Origin: Paulinella micropora
Lineage: Eukaryota > Cercozoa > Imbricatea > Euglyphida
DNA length: 64,000 bases
NCBI GenBank assembly: GCA_009731375.1
Contig: BJOX01000197.1
Span: 282,127 to 346,126, forward strand
Direction: 5' to 3'
Numbering within the stretch: position 1 is the first letter of the stretch; every line of letters begins with the position of its first letter. Both the position numbers and the translations under genes were made by a program. The notes below the pieces were generated by a model. The model saw only the letters and a program-made list of their open reading frames with translations, had not been told where the DNA came from and did no database searches. This document shows positions 22,175 through 32,969 of the stretch, in pieces.

Positions 22175-22793
22175 CACAATGACTTGAATTGTTACTGTGT
22201 CACTTTTCCTATACTTTGACTTAGACCGTTACACTATTCACATTTTTGAATTTGAATATTTAAATATTATATTTTTATATATTAGTGTTTAAAAACAATA
22301 AACTGATGATTTTGTGTGAAAAAACCACGTAAAAGTCATTTTCCTACACTTCGACTTAGAGCGCGGATGATTTTTGCTCACAGTCACAAATCCAACCGTT
22401 AACCGTTTCCCCTACTTAAAATTTTGAATTTTTCAAAGGAAATTATATATTTATCATGTACTACAATAAACTGATGATTTTGTGTGAAAAAGCCACGTAA
22501 AAATCACTTTCCTACACTTTGACTTAGAGCGCGGATGATTTTGTGACTGTGGTTCGCCTGGCGGTGGCACAGGAAAATACAAAGCTTCCGTTAAAGGGCT
22601 GTTGTTTCTTGAAGAAAAGAATGGCAACCGTTAAACGTTTCCCCTGTTTGAGGATTTGAATTTTTCAAAAAAAATTGTGTATTTATCATCTACTATTCAT
22701 ATAGTAATGATTTATGATGTTAGGACAAAGTTCCAATAACCTTGAAATTTCTTCAAAAAACTCTGCAAGACATTTTGCACTTTATCCTGTCGC
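22175..22793 (-). repeat. right terminal inverted repeat
   Basis: The reverse complement of 14,205-14,759, high identity throughout. It differs by an extra stretch of about 70 bp (22,551-22,625, GGTTCGCCTGGCGG...GAATGG) that replaces one TGTGAGCAAAA site. It ends CTTTATCCTGTCGC at 22,793. Confidence 0.85.
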
Positions 22794-23490
22794 GGGGGGG
22801 TACCGTCTTAGCATGGGACGCAAACCAGGGCATCCCACTCACGGAGGCTCTGACAGTCTCAAGGAAGCCAGTGTCACGCACGAGCATCTACTGACCTACG
22901 CCTATTGCTTGGGCTAGTTGAGGGCGTAGTCACAGGGCTGTTATCGGTCCCGGCAGTCTCATCACCACCACCGGGGTCTGCCTCAGCACTAGTCGGGACC
23001 TAGGGGAGACTGTACCCTTTCCGGAGCTTGGACCTCGGCCCTGTCTCTAGCCGAGGACTCTTCACCTTCACGCTCGTCTTCATAGTCTGATTCAGAGGAA
23101 GGATCAGCATCTGACTGCAACGCTCGGGGTTCATCTTCAACGTCTGCCAAGCCATCAGGTTGATCATGAGTGCTCCGGTCCGGGCTTTACCTTGACTCCT
23201 TGTACCTTCCCCCTTTTTGCTTTGAGTAAAGATTTCAGGTTTTGATCATGATACCACTACCAGCTTCAGCCGGCTCGGCCTTTGAACCAATCTCACCCTT
23301 CGGGGCAGGTACCGCTGACGGCCCGCTCACCCCTCTAGGTTTACCCTTACTCTCTCTACGTGGGGCAGGTACCATCGGACGGGGCGGAGTACCCTTCGGC
23401 TCTTGTTTGCGTACCGGCACCGACGCTACTTGTGGGGACACAACTCCCCTACGAGAGGGGGATACCCCACCCCGGAAGTACAATGAATGT
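22794..23490 (-). pseudogene. copia polyprotein remnant, Pro/Lys-rich linker
   Basis: Resumes copia sequence after the inserted DNA transposon. The clearest part is a minus-strand frame at 23,235-23,483, rich in Pro, Arg, Lys and Gly (RRGVVSPQVASVPVRKQEPK), with acidic stretches encoded at 23,000-23,160. It would lie between gag and the protease. No catalytic motif. Confidence 0.5.
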
Positions 23491-23559
23491 GCTTGGCTTG
23501 GGTACCGGCATGGGGCTCATGCAGGCGGTACACCTTTCGCCACGACGGTACACCGGAAG

Positions 23560-23818
23560 CTTCCCACGTTACGGGTTGACGATTGACAATGTAGCTAATA
23601 GCTGGGCCCAAGCTGCTATCTCCCTCCTTCATAAGGACGGCGATCCACTTCAGGCCTCAAACTATCGTCCGATTGCTCTGACCAGCTGCTCGGGTAAGGT
23701 ATTTTTCTCTTTGTGGTCAAAACGCCTAGAGAGTTTTTTGCTAGATAACAAGTACTTTGACAGAGCAAAACAAAAAGGTTTCCTCCGTAACGTTGCAGGA
23801 TGCCCCGAGACTCTGTGA
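23560..23818 (+). mobile_element. LINE-type reverse transcriptase fragment
   Basis: A plus-strand frame encodes a typical non-LTR RT start: SWAQAAISLLHKDGDPLQ, then ASNYRPIALTSCSGKVF, then LWSKRLESFLLDNKYF, then KGFLRNVAGCPE. NYRPI-L and Q/KGF-GC-E are signature blocks of LINE reverse transcriptases. The fragment has no YxDD box and is only about 85 codons. It lies in opposite orientation to the surrounding copia sequence, so it is a truncated insertion. Confidence 0.85.
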
Positions 23819-23838
23819 ACTGCCCGGGGACCCGGGGT

Positions 23839-26015
23839 TTAGCATAGTGGATGATGGGTAAAAGGGACCGGTTCCAAGGGATACCACGCTTTGCCGCTTC
23901 GACGCACTATAGCTTCGACCATCAGGGGATGACTCCCGCTCTTGATCTGTGCTTCCAACCCCCTCTCTCCCATCTCGCACATGAGGGGCAGATGCCATGT
24001 CGGCTGCCCACATGCGTAAGGCATTGTCCCTCTCTTGCTTTGCTCGTTAGTATTGGTGCTCAACGCAATAGTTACTATCTATGAGGGTAGCTGCCTTAAT
24101 CCGCATGCTGTTGAATTTGGACTCAAGGTCCTTCAAGCTGGCCACGCACCGACGCTTTCCCTCCGCCACTCCGTCGCACCGTCCCTCATTCATCTTATCA
24201 ATGTCGGCGTCGTCCTCATTGAAGCAGGATTTCAAGGCTGTTCTCGTCCTCCGGGGGTATGACCGGTTCGGGAAGGTTCGCAACCCCGGGTTGGGCCATG
24301 AGGGCTTTGTCTTCCGACCTGCCGGTTAAGAACTTTACCATTTTGACTAAGGCTACGCCCGGCTCCTCTTCCTCGGAGTCGTCACTATCACTACCCCCAT
24401 CGGAGCCCTTGGCTGCCTCGCCCTTCTCTTTCCGGCCTTTGTCAGGACACATGCTCAACTTGTGCTTACCCCCGCACACCCGGCACTTCTTGTTGCACTT
24501 ACCGGCGATGTGTCCCCTTTCGAAGCAATTGAAGCACTTGGACCCCTTGCTCTTTTCGCTCTTCTTGCTTTTGTCACCCTTGGTGGTGTCTGCCGGTTTG
24601 GAAGGGGTCTTCTTTGCTTTGGCTGGGTCGTCAAACGTACACTGTCCGCCCACCTACACTCCCCCTGCTTGTCCCAAAGGAAGCACACTCCCTTCACCTT
24701 TCCTCCAACATGGAGGTAGCGATACGAGGCCCCGCGAGTGCATTTGCCCTCTTTGCTGAAGATCCAGCATTCGTCTTTGGGCTTTCCTTTCCCGGCCTTC
24801 CGAGCTGCCAAACCTTTCTCAGTGGAACTAGTCACTTTGGCCCGGTCAAACTTCTTGTCCAATTCAAGGGCACCATCCTGCACGAACTTCCACCATGTGG
24901 CGAAGTCCCACTTAAACTGCTTCCGGTTCAGCTCTGCCATCTCTATCCAAACCTGCCAGGCTTTCTTCACTCTAGAGTCAGACTATTTTGGACCCACCAA
25001 CGCGTCCTTCACTGTTGCAGCCGGTTGTCGGTTGGGGCTTGACCTTAGTTTGCCAACCAGTCTCGCCTAGCATTCAGGTCAACACACTGTCCGACGTACT
25101 GCTTACTAGTAAAGAGAACGACTTAGTCATTCAGCTCCTTCACCTTATCCTGAACGTCAGCTGAGTCGGCTTTCTTATACCGGGCTAGCAACCTATCCCA
25201 TAGTGCCTTGGGATTTTGACCGAAGGTCAGACGTTCCGGGTCGGCTAAGTCACGCACTAGGCTCTTTGCCTCACCCCCGAGCATATCATAAATGATTTTG
25301 AACAGTCTCTCGTTTTGTTGCTCATCTCAGCAAGTATACTAGCGTCATAGGCCATCACCTGTCGTGTCAGTGCTCCAGCACGATCAGCAACCCCCTAGTG
25401 GGGTTTTGACCTTAGAGGGGTCGGTCTGTCCTAGGGAGACCCCACTCTTGCTGTCGCCCTCTAAGTCTGAGCCCTTGCCAGTTGACAGCCTAGGTTTGTC
25501 AGTGCTAGCATACCCACTAGAGTAGAGGTCGGGAGTGTTCCGGTCTTCATTTACCTCCTCCTCTCTGCCGTCAGACTCAGGGGCTTCCTCCTCCTTTGGA
25601 CTGCCAAACACCGGTTTGTAACGCTTGGTTGGGGTTTTCTGTCCTTCACCTACCCCTAACGCCTCATCTAAGCTTTGAGCAGACGTTTTGGTTTTAAACA
25701 TAGGCCACAGGCGAGTAGGACCCTTAGTCTTGTTCTCAAAGTACGCAGTCACCACGTTATCGTCTATGTCTGCCCAATCGTTCAGTTCAGCTACCTCTTC
25801 CCAAGCTAGGATGAAAGCAGGCACCTCCCTACCCTTAAGCTGTATACCTATAGCTAGTACGTTTTCACGGTGCACGTATGCTTGTGAGCTGCTGTACCCT
25901 TTAGTACTTCCTTAGGTGCCTTAGCATGGCAGCTTTGAACTACCTGTCTATGCAGCAGGACCCATGCTTCCTTGCCCGTGAATGTGATCTTATTGTCTGT
26001 CTTACTAGCAGCCAT
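23839..26015 (-). pseudogene. Ty1/copia gag with CCHC zinc knuckle, degenerate
   Basis: The minus-strand start is at 26,015 (MAASKTDNKITFTGKEAW), a copia gag-like beginning. The frame shifts near 25,860 into IGIQLKGREVPAFILAWEEV and again downstream. The zinc knuckle CFNCFERGHIAGKC is followed by a second CRVCGGKHKLSMC, around 24,460-24,560, and an acidic DSDDSEEEE tail comes next. Upstream of the knuckle is a third Cys/His block (CWIFSKEGKCTRG...YLHVGG). It is broken by stops and frameshifts. It provides the capsid/nucleocapsid side of the element whose pol is at 10,081-13,917. Confidence 0.8.
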
Positions 26016-26499
26016 TTCTAACTACCGTCGGTCTCGATCAGACACACACTCACCTTACACACTCACTCACACAGCACACAGCTATGCTCTCTACTGGTTA
26101 AGTAGAGATAGAGTCACACCTTGCTCACGCTGTTCTGATGGCACAGACACAGGCAAGCAACCACACACACGCCCACACAGAGAGGACATTACAGAGTACA
26201 CCAGCAGACTCACACACACACTACACAGTATAGTGCTTTACTCTGCCACACCTCCCGTTATGCGCTCTCTCTTCACCTACGTGTGCTACCACTGACTATA
26301 TTGCTCAGACTACACAGAGGCTACCTCAGCTACCACCTACGACAGCCTTCCGCCGACTAGGAGTCCTATCTACAAAGTCAGTTCTTCAACCCACTAAGGT
26401 TTGTAGTTGTTTACGTACAACTACCTAAACAGTCACCTTACACTTTGCCCCACTTGCTCACGGCTCTCCTTACAAGGTGTACAGACTTGCCACGTCCCC

Positions 26500-26830
26500 T
26501 TGCTGTAATGAGCACAGACAAACTGATGTGCCCGTGTGTCCTTCTCAGCAAGGAAACAAACACGTTCAACACACCCTTCGGCTCGAAGCCGGAGAGAGCA
26601 CAACAAATGGTATGCCCGTGTGTCCTTCTAGCTGCCACCGCCGCAAGGAGACAAACACGTTCAGCACACCGGCACAGACGAAGTGATGTGCCCGTTTGTC
26701 CTTCTCAGTAAGGAAACAAAACGTTCAACACACCCTTCGGCTCGAAGCCGGAGAGCGCCACAAATGGTATGCCCGTGTGTCCTTCTAGCTGCCACTGCCG
26801 CAAGGAAAAAAACACGTTCAGCACACACCC
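26500..26830 (-). repeat. 161-bp tandem repeat in the copia 5' region
   Basis: Two units of about 161 bp. Each has GTGCCCGT.TGTCCTTCTCAG, an ACACCCTTCGGCTCGAAGCC block and a second TATGCCCGTGTGTCCTTCTAG. They lie between gag and the right-hand LTR-like repeat, where an LTR-retrotransposon promoter/leader would be. Iterated regulatory sites are possible, but only the repetition is seen. Confidence 0.7.
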
Positions 26831-27125
26831 CTGATCAAGAACAATAACCTTTCAGAGGCACACCCCCTCTCGCTCAACCTGAACGATACGTGGCAACCCT
26901 CTGTTTGTCAGACTGAGTCTTGTCCCTCTGGTCTCCCACCTTGCCCTTCCACTGCACACAAGCAGAGCAGGGCGTGGGTAGTGTCTACAGTGATCAGCTG
27001 TAGGCACACAAATTTGAAATGCGCACTTTCCTGACGGGGGTCACTTAAGGTAGACCCTAACATTCCTTGAACGAAGGTCTTCTTCTGCTATCCGTTAGTG
27101 CAGAAACGCTCCAAGCCCCATAATC

Positions 27126-27380
27126 CAATGGAGAAAACCCTCACAACTTCTTCTTGACGACAACCGGCATTCGGGGCGTCCCCCTCCTACCGGCTTGCGA
27201 CTTCCTACGAAGAAGAATTTAACAATTCTGAACAATTCCCGCCAGTCGAACTGACGACGTCACACAAAAGATGTACCTCTAGAAATTGACACACGAAACG
27301 TCCTGATATGGATAAAATGGTAATGGTAAAAAGCTGGTGTCATCAGTACCAGGAAAGGTAATACAATTGACTGTATTAAT
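27126..27380 (-). repeat. direct repeat flanking the copia element, probable 5' LTR
   Basis: 255 bp nearly identical to 9,355-9,610. Read on the minus strand it ends TTTTCTCCA-T-TGGATTATGGGG. A TGG one base after CA is where a primer-binding site should begin, which supports an LTR reading. The tRNA that would match is not identified. Confidence 0.6.
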
Positions 27381-27810
27381 TGTCGGCCGGCCCGCACAAT
27401 ACATAGTGGCATTGAGTGTCGTCCGGCTTGTCGTTACTTGACTCTTATGGTTGGTCTGCCCCTCTACCGTTGAGTGACGACTAAGTGTCAGAGTAGCTGT
27501 TCCGGTTACATCTGGAATCGCTAACAAAAGTTGAACGGGGTTTGCTTTTGCTTTTTGTGAGGTTCACAAAAAGCCAAAGTTCTCACGTTTTTCTCGCTTT
27601 GATTTTCTTGGGGTTTTTGACACCTTGAAAATCCGAACAGAAAAGGGTGTTGACCTTTTTCAAGTTTTGTTTAAGTTAGTTGGACTCTCCCTTAGGGGGA
27701 GAGGCACAGAAACAGATTGTGTGAGGAAATAGGAGTACACACGTCTGGTTTTGACTTGAACAAGGTAGCAAGGAGACACAGACATAGCACATAAGCTGTT
27801 TGGGGAAGCA

Positions 27811-29301
27811 GTGTTGTGTGTGTGTGTTGTGTGCCTTCTGTTTTCGTCTAATCTCTCTGTCTTTCTCTTACTCTTACATGTTATCATTGCAGAAGAGAAG
27901 GAGGATGATAGGAAGTCCGTATGCTACACCGTTGGTGGTAGTCTCGGAGGCTTGAGGATGCCTCTGTCGGTCGGTCTACAAAGGATGGGGCTGACACCAG
28001 CCTTGGGCACGAGTTCTTTGTCCTCAGGAGGGGCTACTCCTGTGCTTTTTGGAACACCTGATCGTCTCATGGATGATTTACAGACGATTTGGCAAGCTCA
28101 TCTGACTGGGGACAGTTGGGCTGATCAACTTCCGTCGATCAGGGCAGCTCAGACTGTCAAGACAGTCGTCGATGCTTTGGGAACTGAAGCTACGCGAGAT
28201 GTGTGGTCTGCAATTGTGGTGGGACAGACTACAGTAGCTAATCTCATGGTGGCAGCTGAGATGATTGTCCAGATCTCAGAAGCTGTGGGGATGGGAACCC
28301 CATACTGGACTCCTGAGAGGCTGGCAGCGTCCAGAGTGATGGCTTCTACCGACAGACTGGTGGACTTCAATTTTACAGCTGCAAGACGAGAACAAACAGA
28401 GGTGTGGAACGTTGTTGCCTTGAGTATGGGACTATTCAAGGATTTTTACAAGCAACATGTGCAACACTTGATTGGTTGCTGGCAAGCTTGGGAGGTCTTG
28501 GAAGAGGGACACCCCAAGTGGGATGAAGTGCAAAATTTCGCTCTTTTTCATGGTCGAGAGTGGGAGGCAGTGTCATCCACTGTGCACGCAATGGGAAACC
28601 TTAGTTTTTGCCCTCCGGGCGTATCGGTGAATGTCGTCTCTATGGACGACGTTCTCACCAGGGTCCAAACTCTTCGACCCAATGGATGTTTTGTGGAGCA
28701 CCAGAGATGCAGGTGGGAATCTTCCCTGCTGGGCTTCAGTGACAGCCCCGCAGAAGCTTGCTACGGTGGAGCAACTGCTGGTAGCAGATTCGATTGCTTT
28801 CATGGCCAGGGCTTTTGCTCATTTTGCTGTTGCATGGAATCAGCAAGATGCTCGCAGAAAGCTGAAGGTCTCTCTTGGACTTGTAAGCTCGAGAGGAACG
28901 AGGAGGAACGACGTCGTACGGTGGATCGACATCAGAAGGACGTGGACCGTCTTCTGGGTGATCAAAAGGCTTTGTCGATTGAGCTAGACAAGACCTCGGA
29001 TCCGAAACATATTGCGCAGATCCGTGCTTGGCTAGCGGAAGTGCGTCGAGTCTGTCATTCTGCAGGCATTATACTACCTGAGGAGGTTGCCATCGTAGCA
29101 AATAGGTTCTTTCGTTTTCAATCGGCTGTTGACAACGAATGGCTTTCGAAGAGTGATGAGTGGAGCACTCACTGGGAACAACTCAAGATTTTGAGATCGG
29201 ATGCCATGTGTGTGGAAAGCATTGGTCTCATGCTTCGAAACAAAAAGAGTTTTTCATGCTTTTGCGTCGAAGACTCAGGAGGTGGATCAGCTCAAGAATG
29301 A
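27811..29301 (+). CDS. unrecognised protein, frame disturbed
   Basis: A long plus-strand ORF. The first 30 residues overlap a TTATCATTGCAG acceptor at 27,892, so the true exon probably starts EEKEDDRKSV. Residues about 60-280 are helical and well composed (SIRAAQTVKTVVDALGTEA, VWNVVALSMGLFKDFYKQHV). From about 28,680 to 28,870 the protein-like frame is +1 (VTAPQKLATVEQLLVADSI then FMARAFAHFAVAWNQQDAR). After that it returns to the first frame (RTVDRHQKDVDRLLGDQKAL). Two compensating indels, or a small misassembly, are likely. I do not recognise a domain. It could be a gag-like gene of another retroelement or a host gene. Confidence 0.5.
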   Translation: MLCVCVVCLLFSSNLSVFLLLLHVIIAEEKEDDRKSVCYTVGGSLGGLRMPLSVGLQRMGLTPALGTSSLSSGGATPVLFGTPDRLMDDLQTIWQAHLTGDSWADQLPSIRAAQTVKTVVDALGTEATRDVWSAIVVGQTTVANLMVAAEMIVQISEAVGMGTPYWTPERLAASRVMASTDRLVDFNFTAARREQTEVWNVVALSMGLFKDFYKQHVQHLIGCWQAWEVLEEGHPKWDEVQNFALFHGREWEAVSSTVHAMGNLSFCPPGVSVNVVSMDDVLTRVQTLRPNGCFVEHQRCRWESSLLGFSDSPAEACYGGATAGSRFDCFHGQGFCSFCCCMESARCSQKAEGLSWTCKLERNEEERRRTVDRHQKDVDRLLGDQKALSIELDKTSDPKHIAQIRAWLAEVRRVCHSAGIILPEEVAIVANRFFRFQSAVDNEWLSKSDEWSTHWEQLKILRSDAMCVESIGLMLRNKKSFSCFCVEDSGGGSAQE

Positions 29302-29649
29302 GGCCAAGTAACAATGGAATCGGACAAAGGGGGGTAGCCCCTTTATTACCAAATTTCTAAGGGTAGAAGTGACTTTTTCAAAAGATGCCGGACGATAGCA
29401 GAGATCATTCTCCAGCTAGTAAATCATTTAAAAACATTAAAAGACAAGTTTTCATTTATTTATTTGACTGTCTGACTTTGACTTAGGCTCAAACCGGTTG
29501 CCGGCCAGAAAGGTTGATTTTCACTGAAAATTACAAGTCTCGGCACAGGATCAAAATTTAAGGGAGCTAGATACGTGCGGAAATAGTCTAGTGTGACAAA
29601 GCAAGCGATTCAAAACGAAAAGCATAAGCTGTTAACACAACCAATCATG

Positions 29650-30002
29650 ACTTACAGCAAAACTTCACCCTTTCTCCCCCCTCCCCCCCCGCGCGGGGCG
29701 AGACGATTTGAAGTCCCGCACTGGACAAATTCAATATAACTACCTTCGCGCGCAAAGTGCAGCGCTTTTGATGAATCTAGCGACAGCGGCGATGATTTAT
29801 AACAAAGCACATGAGCTGTAGACAATGTTACAGCATACCGCGACTTAGAACAAAACTGAACCCCCCCCCCCCCCCCCCCCCCGGGGCGGGNNNNNNNNNN
29901 GCTTTTGATGAGTCTAGCGGCAATGATGTTGAGGAAAAAATGACTTAAACACATGTGTATCACGACTTAGAAAAAAAAACGGATACCCCCCCCCCCCGGT
30001 CG
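29650..30002. repeat. three imperfect units each with a poly-C tract
   Basis: The stretch holds three runs of C (about 29,680, 29,860-29,882 and 29,986-29,998). Each follows a GACTTA.A.CAAAACT-like block and is interleaved with a GCTTTTGATGA.TCTAGCG block (29,763 and 29,901). A 10-N gap sits at 29,891-29,900, so the copy number is uncertain. Confidence 0.6.
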
Positions 30003-30018
30003 GTAAAATTCAGAAGCA

Positions 30019-30500
30019 TCAATGATGCAAGTCAGATCTAATCCAAATCACAACATCAGTCGCCGCGCCCCCTGGCCATTCAGCTTTTGCCTCTTCTGGA
30101 GAAAGCTGCACAGGGAAGATACACAAAAAGCAACAAAAAAATTAATAAGGTGGGGGGGGGGGGCTGTTGCTGTTCGTCGTTGTCCGAATAATTTGGCTCG
30201 TGCCCCGACGCAGAGCAACAACCCCGCAATGTGCACCACGCGCTACACGTCCGGATTCGCGCGGTCCTCACATTTCGTCCTCCTCCGAGGAGGATCCGTA
30301 GCCATCGCGAGGGTACTCACAGAGATCGCAAAGCTCCATGTCGTCAGCTGGCGAAGCCACTCGACCAACTCCCCCACGAGAATCTGCTTGCTAGCGAAAT
30401 CTTTCTCGTCGGTTGCCACAGGAAGAAGAAGAGCCACCTTCCTCCACGCCTCAGTCCCAACACAATTGAAGGTGAGTCTCTCCTCCAGCTGCTCAGCTTC
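30019..30500 (-). CDS. two 3' exons of an unrecognised protein
   Basis: Exon 30,500-30,321 (180 nt) lies between ACTAAAG and a canonical GTGAGT donor and encodes EAEQLEERLTFNCVGTEAW, then RKVALLLPVATDEKDFASKQ, then ILVGELVEWLRQLTTWSFA. The last exon, 30,105-30,019, starts after CCCTGTGCAG and encodes LSPEEAKAEWPGGAATDVV then IWIRSDLHH and a TGA stop. The junction is in phase (0/0). The protein is helical and cytoplasmic in character, with no domain I can name. Earlier exons should lie at higher coordinates. A candidate AAKCQLEKAQKETGKRK after TATATTCAG at about 31,374 is unproven because it lacks a GT donor. Confidence 0.6.
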
Positions 30501-32950
30501 CTTTAGTCAGGAAACAAGTGCAATCCGTTCACATACTTATTAAAAGTCATTTTATGTTATTTTTTCAAAATCTTCATGAGATTTGGGAGTGTCAACAGAA
30601 ATTTTCTAAGAACACAAAAAATGCATCTTGGAATCTCTGTCGATAATGTTTTCGACACTCCAGGTACCTTTTGAAGTATGCAGAAGTCCTTTTTGAATGT
30701 ATATTTTAGTTGAAATAACTTTTACTGAAAGCACTCTGGAGGCATCAGACCTGAAATCACTGTTTTTCTCTCAGACAACAGCCTGACTTTGAAAAATCAT
30801 TACTTGTACTACACATAATGCCGCTCCTTCGTTTTTATTGATTGAAACCATGCTCTATGAGTTGGACTTCAGTTTCCATGAGTTTTCTGGACATAATATT
30901 CACCCTCTCATTGAGTTTAAGAGCCGAGTTCACAGGATGTTTGAAGTCACTGTAAAAAAAGTCCTGACATGGACGGTTTATCAAGTTCAAGTAGTTTCAT
31001 AAGGCTTTATTGATCAAAAACGGATGGATACTTCAATAAGTGTGTAGTCACTAGCAACTTGATAACTCAATAACTCTGACTAGAACAGTCGCAAACTATC
31101 AAGAAGATATATTTGACCACCTTTTGAAGTACTGTTTTCCAAGGCCTCGGAATGATGTGCAGCCGCGGTCAAAGAGAAAAATTACTCAAGAATTTCTTAG
31201 AACATTATCATAACTCAACTTGAAATCATGAGACATGATAAACCGTGACAAGGCTGCACAGTTAAATAGATTACAGAAAGAAGTTCAAGTGAAGTCACAG
31301 TGAGTGTAAGATAAAAAATAGCTTTCGCTTCCCAGTCTCTTTTTGTGCTTTTTCAAGTTGACACTTGGCCGCCTGAATATAAGAAAAAATTCGATAACGT
31401 TGTGCCATCATGAGTCCTGACGTCACTTTTCCAAAAAATTCGGAAAAATTTACATGACATCTAATATGGTGAAAAGTTGTACCAAACTTCATTCAAGTCT
31501 TCTCAACTATAAAAACTACTTAATATTGTATTAATATTTTTCAAGTTTCAAACCGAGTAGGATTGAAGATTCTGAAAGCTGTTCACTTGAACTTTAATAT
31601 ACTGTAAGTTTAACTCATGATGACTCGAATGGCAAAGCCGACACTACTTGAATGAACCGTGTGCCTCAGACTCTGAGAGTCATAGGGCGATGACTCTTGA
31701 AATTAGTACATATGTGCCAGTAGCCGGGCCTGAGTACATATGTAAATATATTCAATGATAACTTGTGACAACTTGAGAATAACTGTGCGGCAAACGTGGC
31801 ACCCGCCCGGAGGCCCAGGGCATCCGGGGACTCGTGACCACTGCGGCAGCAAACGCGGGACAAGATCGTCGGAGGAAAAGTTGACTTGACCCAGAGTCGG
31901 AGACACGCAACCAACTAGACCCAAAGGCACTGAGTTCAAAAGTCAAGAACAAGACTCTCATCCCGGATTGAACCGTCAGCAACCAACTGAATAGTAGTAG
32001 CCTCGGGATGACACCGCCTGAGGCCTGAGTTAAACAGTCTTCGGATGGAATTTAATAACCGGGCCAAAACAACAAAATCCAGATTAGTGCCGGCCGGAGC
32101 CAAAGACCGTCCAGGCTCGGCGGAATATTAATAAACAACATGTCACCTAGAGTTGGCAGCCTCTGATCATTAGTGAGAGTCTTTCATTTGAATGTATATT
32201 ACTATGATATATTAATACTAATCAGTAATATATACTATTAATAAGTCAATTTCTGCAGAAGACCGCTAAGGCAACTTCCCCTCAACTGCCATGAAAACAT
32301 CAGGGTCCGCCGGATGATGCAGGCGGCAGAAGGCAATCTATACTGCTGGCATGTGTGCGGCCAGTCGTGCCAAGCATCAGCCAAGTCTCGTGTTTTTCCC
32401 GGGCCCGGTGTGATGGGTCGGTCCTCGGATTCGACTCCTCTCACCTCGGGGTTATGCGCAGGTTTGGAGCCCACACGCGTACGGTAGGCGGGTGAGGGCA
32501 GTGATAACCCTTACTGGCGTCCGTCGTACAAGATGGGCCGGATGATATTTCAACTAACCCCCCCCACACACACTTTCTCCGTATACCACTTTTTCTAGCG
32601 TATTTATATTGATTTCCCAGTGTATATTCGCTTTTGGTCCGGTATTCGACTAATGACTTGGATGAATCATATTATTTAAGAATGAATTATTTTAATACTG
32701 GGGGTAACATGGACGGCTCACTCGGACAAGTTCAAGTTGAATGAATGGAGGGGGGGGGATTTTCCCTGGCACTTACTAACTAAAAGATTGGCCGGATAAG
32801 ACGGTCACAGTCACAGTGAAGTTGACGATGTCACAGTAAATATCACTGTATCATAGTAATATCACTTGATAGTTCTGACCATTCCGAGTGACTGTAACGA
32901 CAGGCAGCGCCGCACTCTCAAGAATTGAACTTGATTGTTTTAGTCCACAA
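30501..32950. other. unique sequence without a supported gene
   Basis: Moderate AT content and no microsatellites of note. Short ORFs in 31,666-31,982 and 32,238-32,474 overlap each other in several frames and show no family motif. The upstream exons of the gene at 30,019-30,500 are probably somewhere here. Confidence 0.4.
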
Positions 32951-32969
32951 ATTTCAACACCGGCCCGGT

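Larger units (their letters stand above)
14205..22793. mobile_element. 8.6-kb DNA transposon with long terminal inverted repeats
   Basis: The two ends are inverted copies beginning GCGACAGGATAAAGTGCAAA. The element splits a copia polyprotein, so it moved in after copia. Inside are two divergent multi-exon genes: a transposase-like gene on the minus strand (14,866-17,708) and a coiled-coil protein gene on the plus strand (18,344-21,789), with a repeat-rich divergent promoter between them. A decayed piggyBac transposase lies inside the last intron of the plus gene. No clear target-site duplication is visible: TTCT on the left and GGGG on the right directly outside the TIRs. I cannot assign it to a named superfamily with confidence. 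Confidence 0.8.
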
